A DNA stretch of 64,000 bases from assembly GCA_964546275.1 (NCBI GenBank), contig CAZJJG010000001.1:1-64000 (forward strand), read 5' to 3'. Shown piece by piece: positions 7,639-16,012 of this stretch. The first letter of the stretch is position 1. Each line of letters opens with the position of its first letter. This stretch comes from MED-G78 sp964546275. GTDB taxonomy: Bacteria; Pseudomonadota; Gammaproteobacteria; Magnimaribacterales; D2472. Both the position numbers and the translations under genes were made by a program. The notes beneath the pieces are model-generated. The model was not told where the DNA came from, searched no databases, and saw nothing but the letters and a program-made list of their open reading frames with translations.

Positions 7639-9009
7639 TTAAAGGGGGCTCTGTGTCCCCTTTTTTATTCTCCTATTTATCTCTTCTTTGATAAGCCAAA
7701 TACGATCTTGACCCCAAACATAATAAGGATTACTGCCATCTTCATTGGTAAGTTTAAAACTAGGAACACCCCAGCAATTCCCTGAATACATATCGGATAA
7801 GTTATTATCTAAATCCTTTTTCCAATTAGATGAATTAAGGTCTTTTGACACTATATTCCAATCAATACCTAATGAAATTACTAAATCTTTTAAATAGTCT
7901 TTATCGCCAATATTGATACCTTCTTGAAAAGAGGCTTTTAACAACTCATCTATATATTCAAACCCCTGCCCTAGAGCATCTATTGATGGAAATAAAGAAA
8001 AAGCTGCTCTAGCAGGTTTTCCAATAGGAGAATAAATAGATTTAATTTCATGCTTGTGAAGTCTACCCTCACGAGCTGCATCTGAAACTATGTAGACACC
8101 TTTGTGAGTTGGAATTGTCATTCCACGCATTAACATTGGTAAAACAGGTTTAGTTATAAGGTTAATTGGATAATGATCTCGCAATTGCTTTACTCGTTTA
8201 GAGCTAACAAAAGTATATGGGCTATTTAACGATGGATAGTATGTAAGATTAATTTTGTTTGTTGATGATAATTGCTCTGGAGCATTTATTTTTAAGGGAC
8301 AAACAGGGTCATCAGACTCCTTAGTTTTGAGGTTTAATTCAGATAGTCTTTGTTCTAAATAAGGAAGTCTATCAACTCCCCAGTAGCATTCATTTTCATA
8401 GTAAAAGGCAGATCCAAAGTAGTAACCTTTACTATTTCTAATTGCATTGCCTTCATTTAGTTTCTTAACAACCTCTTCCTTATTAGCATTAAGTGTTTTT
8501 AGTAAATTATCTAAAGCTAGTTCATCACTAGTCCATAATGCAAAGCTTACTCTCTGCGCAATCTTAATAAAGTTATCTGCATCTACAGCAGTTAATATTG
8601 AATTAGCCTTAGTTATTAATTCGTCAGATGGGATTGATGTTCCTGGGAAATTAATATTATAAAAAGGCGCAATGCGTTTAACATCATCGAGGCAATATTT
8701 ATCATACAGAGTAGGCTCATGGACAGTTTCAGGATTTTCTAGACCAACAAGTATTGGTTTTATAGATACATCATAATTAGATATAAATTTATCAACACAA
8801 TTAATCGTAAGGTGAGAATATGGGTCATCAACTTTATGAAAATATAAAACCTCTTGTGATCTATTTTCTATTAATCTATTTTTTTCAGCTTCCACCCTGT
8901 TAGCTATAAAGTAATCATAGCTAGAATATTTATTCATAAAACGGTTTCTTACTTTTGCAGAAAAAGTTCTACGAGACATAAAATTTTTAAAGGATTTAAT
9001 AAGATTCAT
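7639..9009 (-). CDS. Two-domain DsbA-like protein of the HCCA isomerase / GST-kappa type
   Basis: A 456-residue protein with two similar halves. Each half ends in the signature of 2-hydroxychromene-2-carboxylate isomerase-like thioredoxin-fold proteins: YFGSAFYYENECYWGVDRL near residue 200 and a WGVPSF...YYVWGQDRIW stretch near residues 415-440. N-terminal residues 1-50 are basic and predicted soluble. Each half should hold a thioredoxin fold with the all-helical insertion of this family; single-domain relatives are about 200 residues, so the length fits a tandem fusion. Members isomerise naphthalene-type catabolites or bind glutathione; the substrate here is unknown. The start is ATG at 9009, and a 90-base gap separates it from the divergent TPR gene. 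Confidence 0.7.
   Translation of the reverse strand: MNLIKSFKNFMSRRTFSAKVRNRFMNKYSSYDYFIANRVEAEKNRLIENRSQEVLYFHKVDDPYSHLTINCVDKFISNYDVSIKPILVGLENPETVHEPTLYDKYCLDDVKRIAPFYNINFPGTSIPSDELITKANSILTAVDADNFIKIAQRVSFALWTSDELALDNLLKTLNANKEEVVKKLNEGNAIRNSKGYYFGSAFYYENECYWGVDRLPYLEQRLSELNLKTKESDDPVCPLKINAPEQLSSTNKINLTYYPSLNSPYTFVSSKRVKQLRDHYPINLITKPVLPMLMRGMTIPTHKGVYIVSDAAREGRLHKHEIKSIYSPIGKPARAAFSLFPSIDALGQGFEYIDELLKASFQEGINIGDKDYLKDLVISLGIDWNIVSKDLNSSNWKKDLDNNLSDMYSGNCWGVPSFKLTNEDGSNPYYVWGQDRIWLIKEEINRRIKKGTQSPL
7641..7666 (+). terminator. Intrinsic terminator of the small membrane protein gene
   Basis: Stem AAAGGGG (7641-7647) pairs with CCCCTTT (7657-7663) around a 9-base loop and runs into six Ts (7661-7666). 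It lies 17 bases after the stop of the plus-strand gene and inside the last codons of the convergent minus-strand gene, whose stop codon is at 7639-7641. Confidence 0.8.
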
Positions 9010-9098
9010 AAGATTTAATATTAAACATTTTTATTATAGATACAAATAATTTACTAAATAATACTTAAATTTTATATATAGATGAATTAGTATTAGAT

Positions 9099-10592
9099 AT
9101 GGGTAAATTAAAAATGGCTACATCTTTTATAAAGATAAAGCTTCACAAGATTGGTAATCTGCTTATTAAAACAGCTGGTACCTATGTTGTATCTGGTTTC
9201 GCTGTCATACAAGTTTCTAGTATTGTTGTTGATAATGTTTCTACACAAGCGATTTTAGGTCTTAAGCCTGAAGTCTTTATGCAATATTTATTTATTGTAA
9301 TAATTATTGGCTTCCCATTAATCTTGATATCTACATACATTTATAAAAGAAATACTTTAAATGATTCATCTCTAGAATCCTTTGATGAGCTTAATAAAAA
9401 CCTTTCAAATAAAAAACCAAAAATTGGAATTATGCCATTTGAAAATTTAAACAATGATAGTGATGGCGCTTTCTTAGTCGATGGCATTGTTGAAGATTTA
9501 ATAACTGAGCTATCAATGGTAAAAGAAATATCAGTAGCTACGCGAAAGACATGCTTTGGCTTTAAAGGAAAAGATTATACAAGCGAAGCATTTAAACAAG
9601 AATGGGGTTTTGATTATGTAGTATCTGGAAGCATTAGATCGTCTGATGACAGGCTTAGGATCTCTGTAGAACTTAGTGATATGGAAGATGATGAGGTTGT
9701 ATGGAGCTCTAAATATGACAAAGTAAAATCAGATATATTTGATCTTCAAGATGAAATCGTAACTAAAGTAATAACTTGTGTAGTTGGTGAAATAGAGATA
9801 ACAAGCCTCAAAAGAGCACATAGAAAACCAACCGAGAATATGACATCTTATGAATACACACTCAAAGGCAGAGCTCTTAATCAAAAGTTTCAAAAAGAAG
9901 CAAATGACGAGGCTTTAATAATGCTTGATGCAGCGATTGAGGCAGACTCCCTTAACCCACTTCCTCATTCATGGAAAGCATGCACATTAGGTCAACGTAT
10001 GTTTATGGGCTGGGATGATAATAAAGATGAGTCTATGGGAAATTTTCTAGAAACTCTTAGTAAGGCTAATGAGATGAATGATAATGATTGGAATACCAAT
10101 AGAATCTTAGCCGAAGCTCATTTAACATTAAATGATTTTGCACAAACTAAAGTTTATGCTGCAAAAGCGTTTAAAGCTAATCCAAGCAATCCTCATGTTC
10201 TATCAATTTATGGTGATGCCCTTTTAAGAAATAATGAAGTTGAAAATGCAATAAAGATTTTTGAAAAAATGTATGAGCTTGAGCCTATCGTTGCAAGTGA
10301 TACAAACTCAGATAGACCGCTTCAATCTATCTTTTTTGCCTATTATTTAAATAATGATTTTGATAAATGCTTAGAACTTTTCAATCAAATAGAGGAATGT
10401 AACGCGAGAACCTGGATTTCATTGGTTGATATATACAAACAAACTAAAAAAGATCATTCTGTTGAAAGTTGGTTCACATCGGGACTTAATAGATTTAGTG
10501 ATGTAGATTGGAAAACAGAAATTAAAGGCTTTCATTTAAATGATAAAGATATGAAAAATAATTATTTAGATATCTCTGCAAGCTTAAGTTAG
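9099..10592 (+). CDS. Membrane-anchored TolB-like (FlgO-type) and TPR repeat protein
   Basis: Two hydrophobic spans lie at about residues 26-45 and 62-82, followed by a globular domain (about 108-225) opening KIGIMPFENLNNDSDGAFL and containing DGIVEDLITELS and GFDYVVSGSIR. This is the TolB-like/FlgO-type domain often placed between a signalling domain and TPRs in adenylate-cyclase-like and CadC-like proteins. Residues about 240-480 form helical TPR-type repeats (NPSNPHVLSIYGDALLRNN, EVENAIKIFEKMYELEP). There is no cyclase catalytic domain or DNA-binding domain, so its role (envelope-associated scaffold or sensor) is undetermined. A second in-frame ATG at codon 6 is an alternative start. Confidence 0.75.
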   Translation: MGKLKMATSFIKIKLHKIGNLLIKTAGTYVVSGFAVIQVSSIVVDNVSTQAILGLKPEVFMQYLFIVIIIGFPLILISTYIYKRNTLNDSSLESFDELNKNLSNKKPKIGIMPFENLNNDSDGAFLVDGIVEDLITELSMVKEISVATRKTCFGFKGKDYTSEAFKQEWGFDYVVSGSIRSSDDRLRISVELSDMEDDEVVWSSKYDKVKSDIFDLQDEIVTKVITCVVGEIEITSLKRAHRKPTENMTSYEYTLKGRALNQKFQKEANDEALIMLDAAIEADSLNPLPHSWKACTLGQRMFMGWDDNKDESMGNFLETLSKANEMNDNDWNTNRILAEAHLTLNDFAQTKVYAAKAFKANPSNPHVLSIYGDALLRNNEVENAIKIFEKMYELEPIVASDTNSDRPLQSIFFAYYLNNDFDKCLELFNQIEECNARTWISLVDIYKQTKKDHSVESWFTSGLNRFSDVDWKTEIKGFHLNDKDMKNNYLDISASLS

Positions 10593-10605
10593 AGAAGCTT
10601 TTTTT
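10580..10605 (+). terminator. Terminator-like hairpin after the TPR gene
   Basis: AAGCTT at 10580-10585 can pair with AAGCTT at 10595-10600, and the second arm continues into a run of seven Ts (10599-10605). The stop codon of the TPR gene (10590-10592) lies in the loop. The stem is short (6 bp), so moderate confidence. Confidence 0.5.
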
Positions 10606-10679
10606 ATAGTCAATTCTTAAGCATAAGACTCTCAACCTTTATGATAAAATTCAACAATTATTAACCCATTCTCTTAAGC

Positions 10680-11705
10680 ATGCTTTATCAATCAATCTTA
10701 GAAACTATCGGAAAGACACCAAGTGTCAAAATTAATCATTTAGCACCAGAAGGTGTTGAGATATATGTTAAACCTGAATTTTTTAATCCAGGAAGCTCTG
10801 TAAAAGATAGATTAGCTTTAAATATAATTAACGATGGTGAGAAATCAGGACAATTAAAACCTGGCCAGACAATTGTAGAAGCCACCAGTGGTAACACGGG
10901 TATAGGTTTAGCCATGGTCTGTGCTTCAAAAGGCTACCCACTTGTAATTACAATGCCAGAAAGCGCTTCAATTGAAAGAAGAAAAATGATGCGATTTCTA
11001 GGTGCTAAAGTTGTTTTAACTCCTGCTGCAGAAGCAGGTTCAGGCGCCTACAAAAGAGCTAAACAATTATCTGAAATTAACAATTGGTTTTATGCAAGAC
11101 AGTTTGAAAATTCAGCTAATGCAGACATTCATGAAGAGACTACAGGTCAAGAAATTATTGATGATTTTAAAGATATTGGTTTAGATTATTGGGTATCAGG
11201 CTATGGAACAGGTGGGACTTTTACCGGAGTTTCAAGAGCATTGCGAGCATCAATGCCCAATACAAAATTAATTATGGCTGAGCCAGATGTAGCGCCACTT
11301 CTTGCGAATGGCGTTAAACAAGAAAGAGATAGTAATGGGAACTTCTCAAGCTCACATCCAGATTGGAATCCTCATCCCATTCAAGGATGGACAACAGACT
11401 TTATCCCGTTAGTACTTCAAGAATCTATAGATAATAACTTTATTGATCAAATTATTCCTGTATCAGGCATAAATGGCATTAAGTGGTCTCAAGAATTAGC
11501 AGCAAAAGAAGGAATTTTGACAGGGATATCTGGAGGGGCAACTTTTTCTGTTGCTATGGAAGTAGCTAAAAATGCATCTCCAGGATCAAAGATTTTATGC
11601 ATGCTTGCAGACACTGCAGAGAGATATTTATCTAGCCTCTTATTTGAAGATGTTTCAGCAGAAATGAATGATGAAGAGTTGGATATATTGAATTTAACTA
11701 ATTAA
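10680..11705 (+). CDS. cysK: Cysteine synthase (O-acetylserine sulfhydrylase)
   Basis: PLP-dependent enzyme that makes cysteine from O-acetylserine and sulfide. The PLP lysine is K42 in the motif GSSVKDRLAL, the substrate loop is EATSGNTGIGLA, and the phosphate-cradle region is SGYGTGGTFTGV. Its 341 residues are slightly longer than the usual 310-325 because of an acidic C-terminal tail (EMNDEELDIL). CysK and CysM are not separable with certainty by eye; the TIGKTPSVKIN start favours CysK. Cystathionine beta-synthase is excluded by the absence of CBS domains. The ATG at 10680 follows a 79-base gap after the hairpin. Its stop shares the bases TTAA with the stop of the convergent amidohydrolase. 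Confidence 0.88.
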   Translation: MLYQSILETIGKTPSVKINHLAPEGVEIYVKPEFFNPGSSVKDRLALNIINDGEKSGQLKPGQTIVEATSGNTGIGLAMVCASKGYPLVITMPESASIERRKMMRFLGAKVVLTPAAEAGSGAYKRAKQLSEINNWFYARQFENSANADIHEETTGQEIIDDFKDIGLDYWVSGYGTGGTFTGVSRALRASMPNTKLIMAEPDVAPLLANGVKQERDSNGNFSSSHPDWNPHPIQGWTTDFIPLVLQESIDNNFIDQIIPVSGINGIKWSQELAAKEGILTGISGGATFSVAMEVAKNASPGSKILCMLADTAERYLSSLLFEDVSAEMNDEELDILNLTN

Positions 11706-12976
11706 AAGTTAAAGTCTACTTTTTTACCTTCCTTCATAACAAACCTAATATTTTTTATATTCTCGATATCTAGAATAGGATTACCTTTTACCGCAATAAT
11801 ATCTGCTGTTTTACCTATATCTATAGATCCTAAGTCATCATTAATACCTAACAGCATAGCTGTATTAATTGTTGCTGATTTTATAGCCTTCATCGGACTC
11901 ATTCCATATTGAACCATATAAACAAATTCATCAGAATTAGTTCCATGTGGCTGGACACCAGCATCTGTTCCAAAAGCAATTTTCACACCCCTTTCATGGG
12001 CTTTTTTAAATGTTGCTCCAATTTGAGGGCCAACACTTGCTGCTTTAGGTCTAACTATTTCAGGAAAATAATTATCAATTTTTGATTTAGCTGCAACAAA
12101 TTCTCCAGCTGAAATTGTAGGCACGTAATAGGTTCCGTTGCTGATCATTAAATCCATGATCTCTTCTGTCATAAATGTTCCATGTTCAACTGAGTCAACA
12201 CCCGCTAAAACAGCCCTCTTCATTCCTTGTGGCCCATGAGCATGAACTGCTACCCACATACCATAATCTTTTGCAGCCTTTACAACAGCATCAACTTCCT
12301 CAAGAGTGAATTGTGGATTATCTCCAGATTTAGCTACACTCAAGACTCCACCTGTTACTGTTAACTTAATACCATCTGCTCCGTCTTTATATCGCTGTCT
12401 AACAGCTGTATATGCATCATAAGGACCATTTATAACACCATCTTCAGCAGTAGGATATTCATACGAATCAGAACTCATTCCATTTGTTGGGTCTGCATGC
12501 CCTCCAGTTGTTGCAATACTTTTACCTGATGTAAACATTCTGGGGCCAACTATTTGATTAGAGTTAATAGCATCCCTTAAAGAAATTGCTACCATTCCAC
12601 TATCTCCAACTTGTCGTACCGTTGTAAAACCGACTTTTAGAGTCTTATAAGCGTGTTGTGTTGCTAATATTGCTTCAGTTTCTCTTTCCACTTTAATGGG
12701 ACGTTTAGCTTTAGATTGATATTCGCCACCAAAATGGACATGCATATCCATCAATCCAGGTAATAATGTAAAACCCCTTAGATCAATAAGCTTGTCCCCT
12801 GTATCTACTTTAATAAAACCTCTACTAATATCAGTAATTTTATTATTTGTAATTGTTATGGATGTATTTTTTACCTGGACTTCATTTATAACATCTACAT
12901 AATTAGAAGAATAAATAACAGTTGCCGCGTGAAGATTGAAAGTGATTAAAAATGAAAAGTATAAAAGGTATTTCAT
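11702..12976 (-). CDS. Exported metal-dependent amidohydrolase (imidazolonepropionase/prolidase-like)
   Basis: A signal peptide (about 1-17) precedes an amidohydrolase fold. The metal ligands are visible: MDMHVHFG (HxH), the lysine region DGIKLTVTGG, VAVHAHGPQG, SVEHGTF and AFGTDAGVQPHG (Asp), and the C-terminal beta-sandwich returns with GKTADIIAVKGNP. This set matches exported Xaa-Pro dipeptidase and imidazolonepropionase-like hydrolases of marine bacteria. It probably hydrolyses a cyclic amide or dipeptide in the periplasm; the exact substrate cannot be read from sequence. At 424 residues it has normal length. It is monocistronic and convergent with cysK, sharing the tetranucleotide TTAA at 11702-11705. 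Confidence 0.8.
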   Translation of the reverse strand: MKYLLYFSFLITFNLHAATVIYSSNYVDVINEVQVKNTSITITNNKITDISRGFIKVDTGDKLIDLRGFTLLPGLMDMHVHFGGEYQSKAKRPIKVERETEAILATQHAYKTLKVGFTTVRQVGDSGMVAISLRDAINSNQIVGPRMFTSGKSIATTGGHADPTNGMSSDSYEYPTAEDGVINGPYDAYTAVRQRYKDGADGIKLTVTGGVLSVAKSGDNPQFTLEEVDAVVKAAKDYGMWVAVHAHGPQGMKRAVLAGVDSVEHGTFMTEEIMDLMISNGTYYVPTISAGEFVAAKSKIDNYFPEIVRPKAASVGPQIGATFKKAHERGVKIAFGTDAGVQPHGTNSDEFVYMVQYGMSPMKAIKSATINTAMLLGINDDLGSIDIGKTADIIAVKGNPILDIENIKNIRFVMKEGKKVDFNF

Positions 12977-13075
12977 ATATTTAAGAAAAAATTAAGTTAC
13001 TTATATTCTATATAAATATCTACAATTTATGTATTAATTTATCTTTATATAAAAGTTTATATATATAATGCTTAA

Positions 13076-13489
13076 ATGAATAAAGAAATTAGTATTTGGG
13101 AAAAGTTTATTTGGGTATCTGAGAGAGTAATCTTAATGATTATTGCTGTTGCCACCCTTTATGCTACTGGTGTAGAAATCTTAAGATTAATTGTTGAGCA
13201 AGATGTGCATCTTAGCGATCTATTTCTTTTATTTATATATGCAGAGGTTCTAGGCATGGTTGGAGCTTTCTATGCAAACAATAGGCTCCCAGTTACTCTG
13301 CCTATTATTATTGCTATGACAGCATTGACTAGAATGATAATACTTCAAAGCAAAGAGCTGGACTCTTTAAACATAATATTTGAAGCATCGGGTATTTTAA
13401 TACTTGCTGTTGCAGCATATATCATGACCTTAAAGGATCAAATTAGTCTTGAAAAACTAAAAATAAGAAAAGATATTAGTGAAGATTAA
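13076..13489 (+). CDS. psiE: PsiE-family inner-membrane protein
   Basis: A 137-residue protein with four predicted membrane spans and the PsiE (phosphate-starvation-inducible E) pattern: WEKFIWVSERVILMII at the start, LLFIYAEVLGMVGAFY in the middle with an embedded glutamate, NRLPVTLPIIIAMTALTR, then an Ile-rich last span and a basic tail. The molecular function of PsiE is unknown. No pho box was recognised in the AT-rich upstream stretch (12977-13075), so phosphate control is not supported here. The start is the only reasonable ATG and follows TATATATAATG-like AT-rich DNA. Confidence 0.75.
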   Translation: MNKEISIWEKFIWVSERVILMIIAVATLYATGVEILRLIVEQDVHLSDLFLLFIYAEVLGMVGAFYANNRLPVTLPIIIAMTALTRMIILQSKELDSLNIIFEASGILILAVAAYIMTLKDQISLEKLKIRKDISED

Positions 13490-13511
13490 CTGATAATTTT
13501 CCTAAGATCAG

Positions 13512-13967
13512 TTATTTAGATTCGACGTAAAAAACAACGTCATAACCATTGTTTTCTAAACAAGTTTCCAAATTTTTATATTGGCCTAATGCAGATAATG
13601 CGTCAGCTGATGAATAAAGCGACCAACCAGCTATAGCTATAAGTGATGTGGGAAGTACTAAAATCTGAAACAAAGCTCCGCCTGTTGTTAAAATATCAAT
13701 AACTGCAAACGCGCCAACAAGCCCGGTATATCCACCAAGAGTTTTTATTGCACGTGATATAGCGGTGGTATTAACATCAAATTTCTCTTTGCACCTAGAT
13801 ATATCAGATAGCAGAACGTCCATGTTAATCTCATCATTCATAACAATATAAGCAGGCGTGTCTTTTATATTAAATATATTTGTTTCACCTGGCGTCGATT
13901 TAAGCTCATTTAATGAACATGAGCATATTAATAAAAGAAATATAAATGAGATTATCTTAATTTGCAT
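13512..13967 (-). CDS. Small putative lipoprotein with C-terminal hydrophobic segments
   Basis: A 151-residue product starting with a lipoprotein signal (MQIKIISFIFLLLICSCS; cleavage expected before a cysteine at residue 15 or 17). The middle has polar and cysteine-containing segments (DISRCKEKF), then two hydrophobic stretches near residues 78-92 and 98-115. No family was recognised. It is convergent with psiE, 22 bases away; an 8-bp inverted repeat (13487-13494 with 13507-13514) spans the junction but lacks a T-run. Confidence 0.55.
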   Translation of the reverse strand: MQIKIISFIFLLLICSCSLNELKSTPGETNIFNIKDTPAYIVMNDEINMDVLLSDISRCKEKFDVNTTAISRAIKTLGGYTGLVGAFAVIDILTTGGALFQILVLPTSLIAIAGWSLYSSADALSALGQYKNLETCLENNGYDVVFYVESK

Positions 13968-13983
13968 GAAGGGATTGTATAGA

Positions 13984-14011
13984 AAAAAAGGAGCAGTAAA
14001 TGCTCCTTTTT
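13984..14011 (-). terminator. Intrinsic terminator after the 14032-14733 gene
   Basis: AAAAAGGAGCA (13985-13995), loop GTAAA, TGCTCCTTTTT (14001-14011) form a near-perfect symmetric hairpin flanked by A-runs and T-runs on both sides. It sits 20 bases after the minus-strand stop. Confidence 0.85.
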
Positions 14012-14031
14012 AAGATAATTATTAGAATTAA

Positions 14032-14733
14032 TTATTTAGCAGTATATATAACCTGACATAATTCTACTGTTTCAGAAACTATGCCATCAACATACTCTTG
14101 AGCATCTGCCCAAATAGTTGAGAATGAAGCTCCTGCATAAAATCCGTCAAGAGCTTTTCCTGCCTCAGCTCCATTATTAAAAATTGCTCTAAAATGAAAC
14201 ATTCCTGTTTCATGAACTCCGCCACCTACAGGAGCATATACTCCTAATCTAACATCATGGCCTGCTGCTTGTAATGCTTTTTCAAGTTCAACCATTTTTG
14301 CTGTAAATGCATTTTCATCATTAAGCTTAATTCTCCATAGACGCTCAAAAGTATCTTGTGGAAGAATTGGATTATCTTTTAATGGTTTAAAAGCAGATAT
14401 ATATTTAGCCCTTCTTAAACGCTTATAGACAGGATCTGGATTGAAAGGATCATAGGTTTCAATCATTGATAATGCTCCCTCAAGATTAGGAAAGGCACTC
14501 CAGACAAACATTTCACCAGGATAATTATTACCTGCTCTAGTAACGCAAACACCTGCATCGCTTGCTCCTAATGCTTCAAATGTTTCAGGATTATTTTTCA
14601 TATGATCTATATATTTATCTACATCTTTTGCTTGGACCCATAGAGCTGTAAAAGCACCCTCTGGAACAGCAAGTAAATTATTTGAAAAGCCAAATGTAAA
14701 AATTACAGCTAATGTTAATTTAAGTTTGTTCAT
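14032..14733 (-). CDS. Exported protein with two ferredoxin-like (ABM-type) half domains
   Basis: A signal peptide (about 1-22, cleavage after LLA) precedes two halves of about 100 residues. Each opens with an aromatic beta strand (GAFTALWVQ and TFERLWRIKL), then a helix, then a strand and helix (GEMFVWSAFPNLEGAL; GMFHFRAIFNNGAEAGKAL). This repeat suggests a tandem dimeric alpha-beta-barrel fold, as in antibiotic-biosynthesis-monooxygenase-like proteins, but no catalytic set was recognised and the function is unknown. Two cysteines (residues about 63 and 228) could form a disulfide. It is monocistronic with its own terminator. Confidence 0.65.
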   Translation of the reverse strand: MNKLKLTLAVIFTFGFSNNLLAVPEGAFTALWVQAKDVDKYIDHMKNNPETFEALGASDAGVCVTRAGNNYPGEMFVWSAFPNLEGALSMIETYDPFNPDPVYKRLRRAKYISAFKPLKDNPILPQDTFERLWRIKLNDENAFTAKMVELEKALQAAGHDVRLGVYAPVGGGVHETGMFHFRAIFNNGAEAGKALDGFYAGASFSTIWADAQEYVDGIVSETVELCQVIYTAK

Positions 14734-14893
14734 TTATTACTCCTTTATTTATTAAGTATTAATAATACACCTTATTAATAAATAAGTTATTTTGTTATAA
14801 CAATTATTTTTAAAAAATCTATCATTATTTTAAAAACTAGTTTAAATTTATCTAGTGTTTTAATTAACTAATTAGGAGTTAGTTTATATATCA

Positions 14894-16012
14894 ATGGCTG
14901 ATACAAGATTCTTTGACGATCGTCTAACTTACTTATCATTCGTAACAACTTCAAATGAAAAGAATGTTGTAGCTAATGAAATATCCAGTGTCATTAAATC
15001 AATTTCAAAAGAAAAAGCTGCCTTAAGAATTTTTGATGCAGGTATTGGAGATGGCTCCCTTTTAATGAATGTCATTAAAAATTGTCATAAAGAATTTCCC
15101 TACATACCATTTTTTGTAATGGCTAAAGAAATAAGTATTGAAGATGTTAGGCTTGCTCTAGAAAAGTTATCAGATAGATTTATTGAACATCCTAATATGG
15201 TTTTTACGATAACAAATCTTTATTTTAGTGAGGCTGCCTCTCTTCAATCTAAAGATCCAAAGAAGCAAAAGAAAATGAAATGGAACTCTTTAGCATTAGA
15301 GGGCAATAGCTCATATGAGTTTAATAATCAGTTAACAAATATAGAACATCTTCTTAAAGATTCATGGACTATTGAAGAAGATCCAGTAACTCATAGAGCT
15401 AGTTATAAAAATCCATCTGTATTAACAATTTATAGAAAAGATCATGAAAATTTAGTGGATAGATATATACCTAATAAGGGTGATGATAAAAAAGTCTTTG
15501 ATCTTGTTCTAGCTTCGCAACCTTATAGATCACGAACATCAGAGAAGAAAAAAGTAGATTTTGTTATCAAACCTATGATTGATATTTTAAATAAAAATGG
15601 AAAATTGGTAATTGTCCATTCTTGTGGGAATGATTCGGTATCAAAAGTAATAAAACAGCTTTGGCCTCAAGAAGTACCCTATCCAACACCAGCAAAAGCA
15701 ATTATTAAATATCTAAAGAAAACACTACCAGCAAGAAAATTAGATGACTTGGTTTTTCACAAACCTGTAAAGTTTGGGTATAAGCTTAAACCAATCGCTG
15801 ATGACAATAATTCTATTGCTACATCGCTGTTTTCAGCAGCATGGAATAATATTGTTTATGTTGGTCAAATGACCTCAGAACAAATTAATCAAGTACAAGC
15901 GGAAGGTAAATACGTAGAAGTTATTGAAAATTTACTAGAAGAAAATCATAATACCGTTCACTTTAAGAATGAGATGTTTGTAATTGAAAAAAATAGAATT
16001 TTTAAACCATAA
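14894..16012 (+). CDS. Putative SAM-dependent methyltransferase (class I fold)
   Basis: A 372-residue cytosolic protein whose motif LRIFDAGIGDGSLLMNVI (about residues 50-67) matches motif I of class I methyltransferases, where SAM binds the glycine-rich loop. A later strand, FDLVLASQPYRSR, corresponds to motif IV, and GKLVIVHSCG to the following strand. A long insertion separates motif I from motif IV, and the C-terminal third is unlike small-molecule methyltransferases I know, so substrate and even activity are open. It is followed immediately by the oligopeptidase gene, whose longest reading frame overlaps it by 29 bases; the two may be co-transcribed. Confidence 0.6.
   Translation: MADTRFFDDRLTYLSFVTTSNEKNVVANEISSVIKSISKEKAALRIFDAGIGDGSLLMNVIKNCHKEFPYIPFFVMAKEISIEDVRLALEKLSDRFIEHPNMVFTITNLYFSEAASLQSKDPKKQKKMKWNSLALEGNSSYEFNNQLTNIEHLLKDSWTIEEDPVTHRASYKNPSVLTIYRKDHENLVDRYIPNKGDDKKVFDLVLASQPYRSRTSEKKKVDFVIKPMIDILNKNGKLVIVHSCGNDSVSKVIKQLWPQEVPYPTPAKAIIKYLKKTLPARKLDDLVFHKPVKFGYKLKPIADDNNSIATSLFSAAWNNIVYVGQMTSEQINQVQAEGKYVEVIENLLEENHNTVHFKNEMFVIEKNRIFKP

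Noticed and set aside
14756..14768. GTATTA-A-TAATAC as a further YerC operator
   Set aside because: The arms match but the spacer is 1 base rather than 6, so it does not have the TrpR-like geometry; probably chance in AT-rich DNA.
14792..14803. Perfect palindrome TTGTTATAACAA as a zinc- or other regulator site
   Set aside because: It resembles a Zur half-site, but the flanking genes (an exported unknown and a methyltransferase-like protein) give no metal context and the full Zur box is absent.
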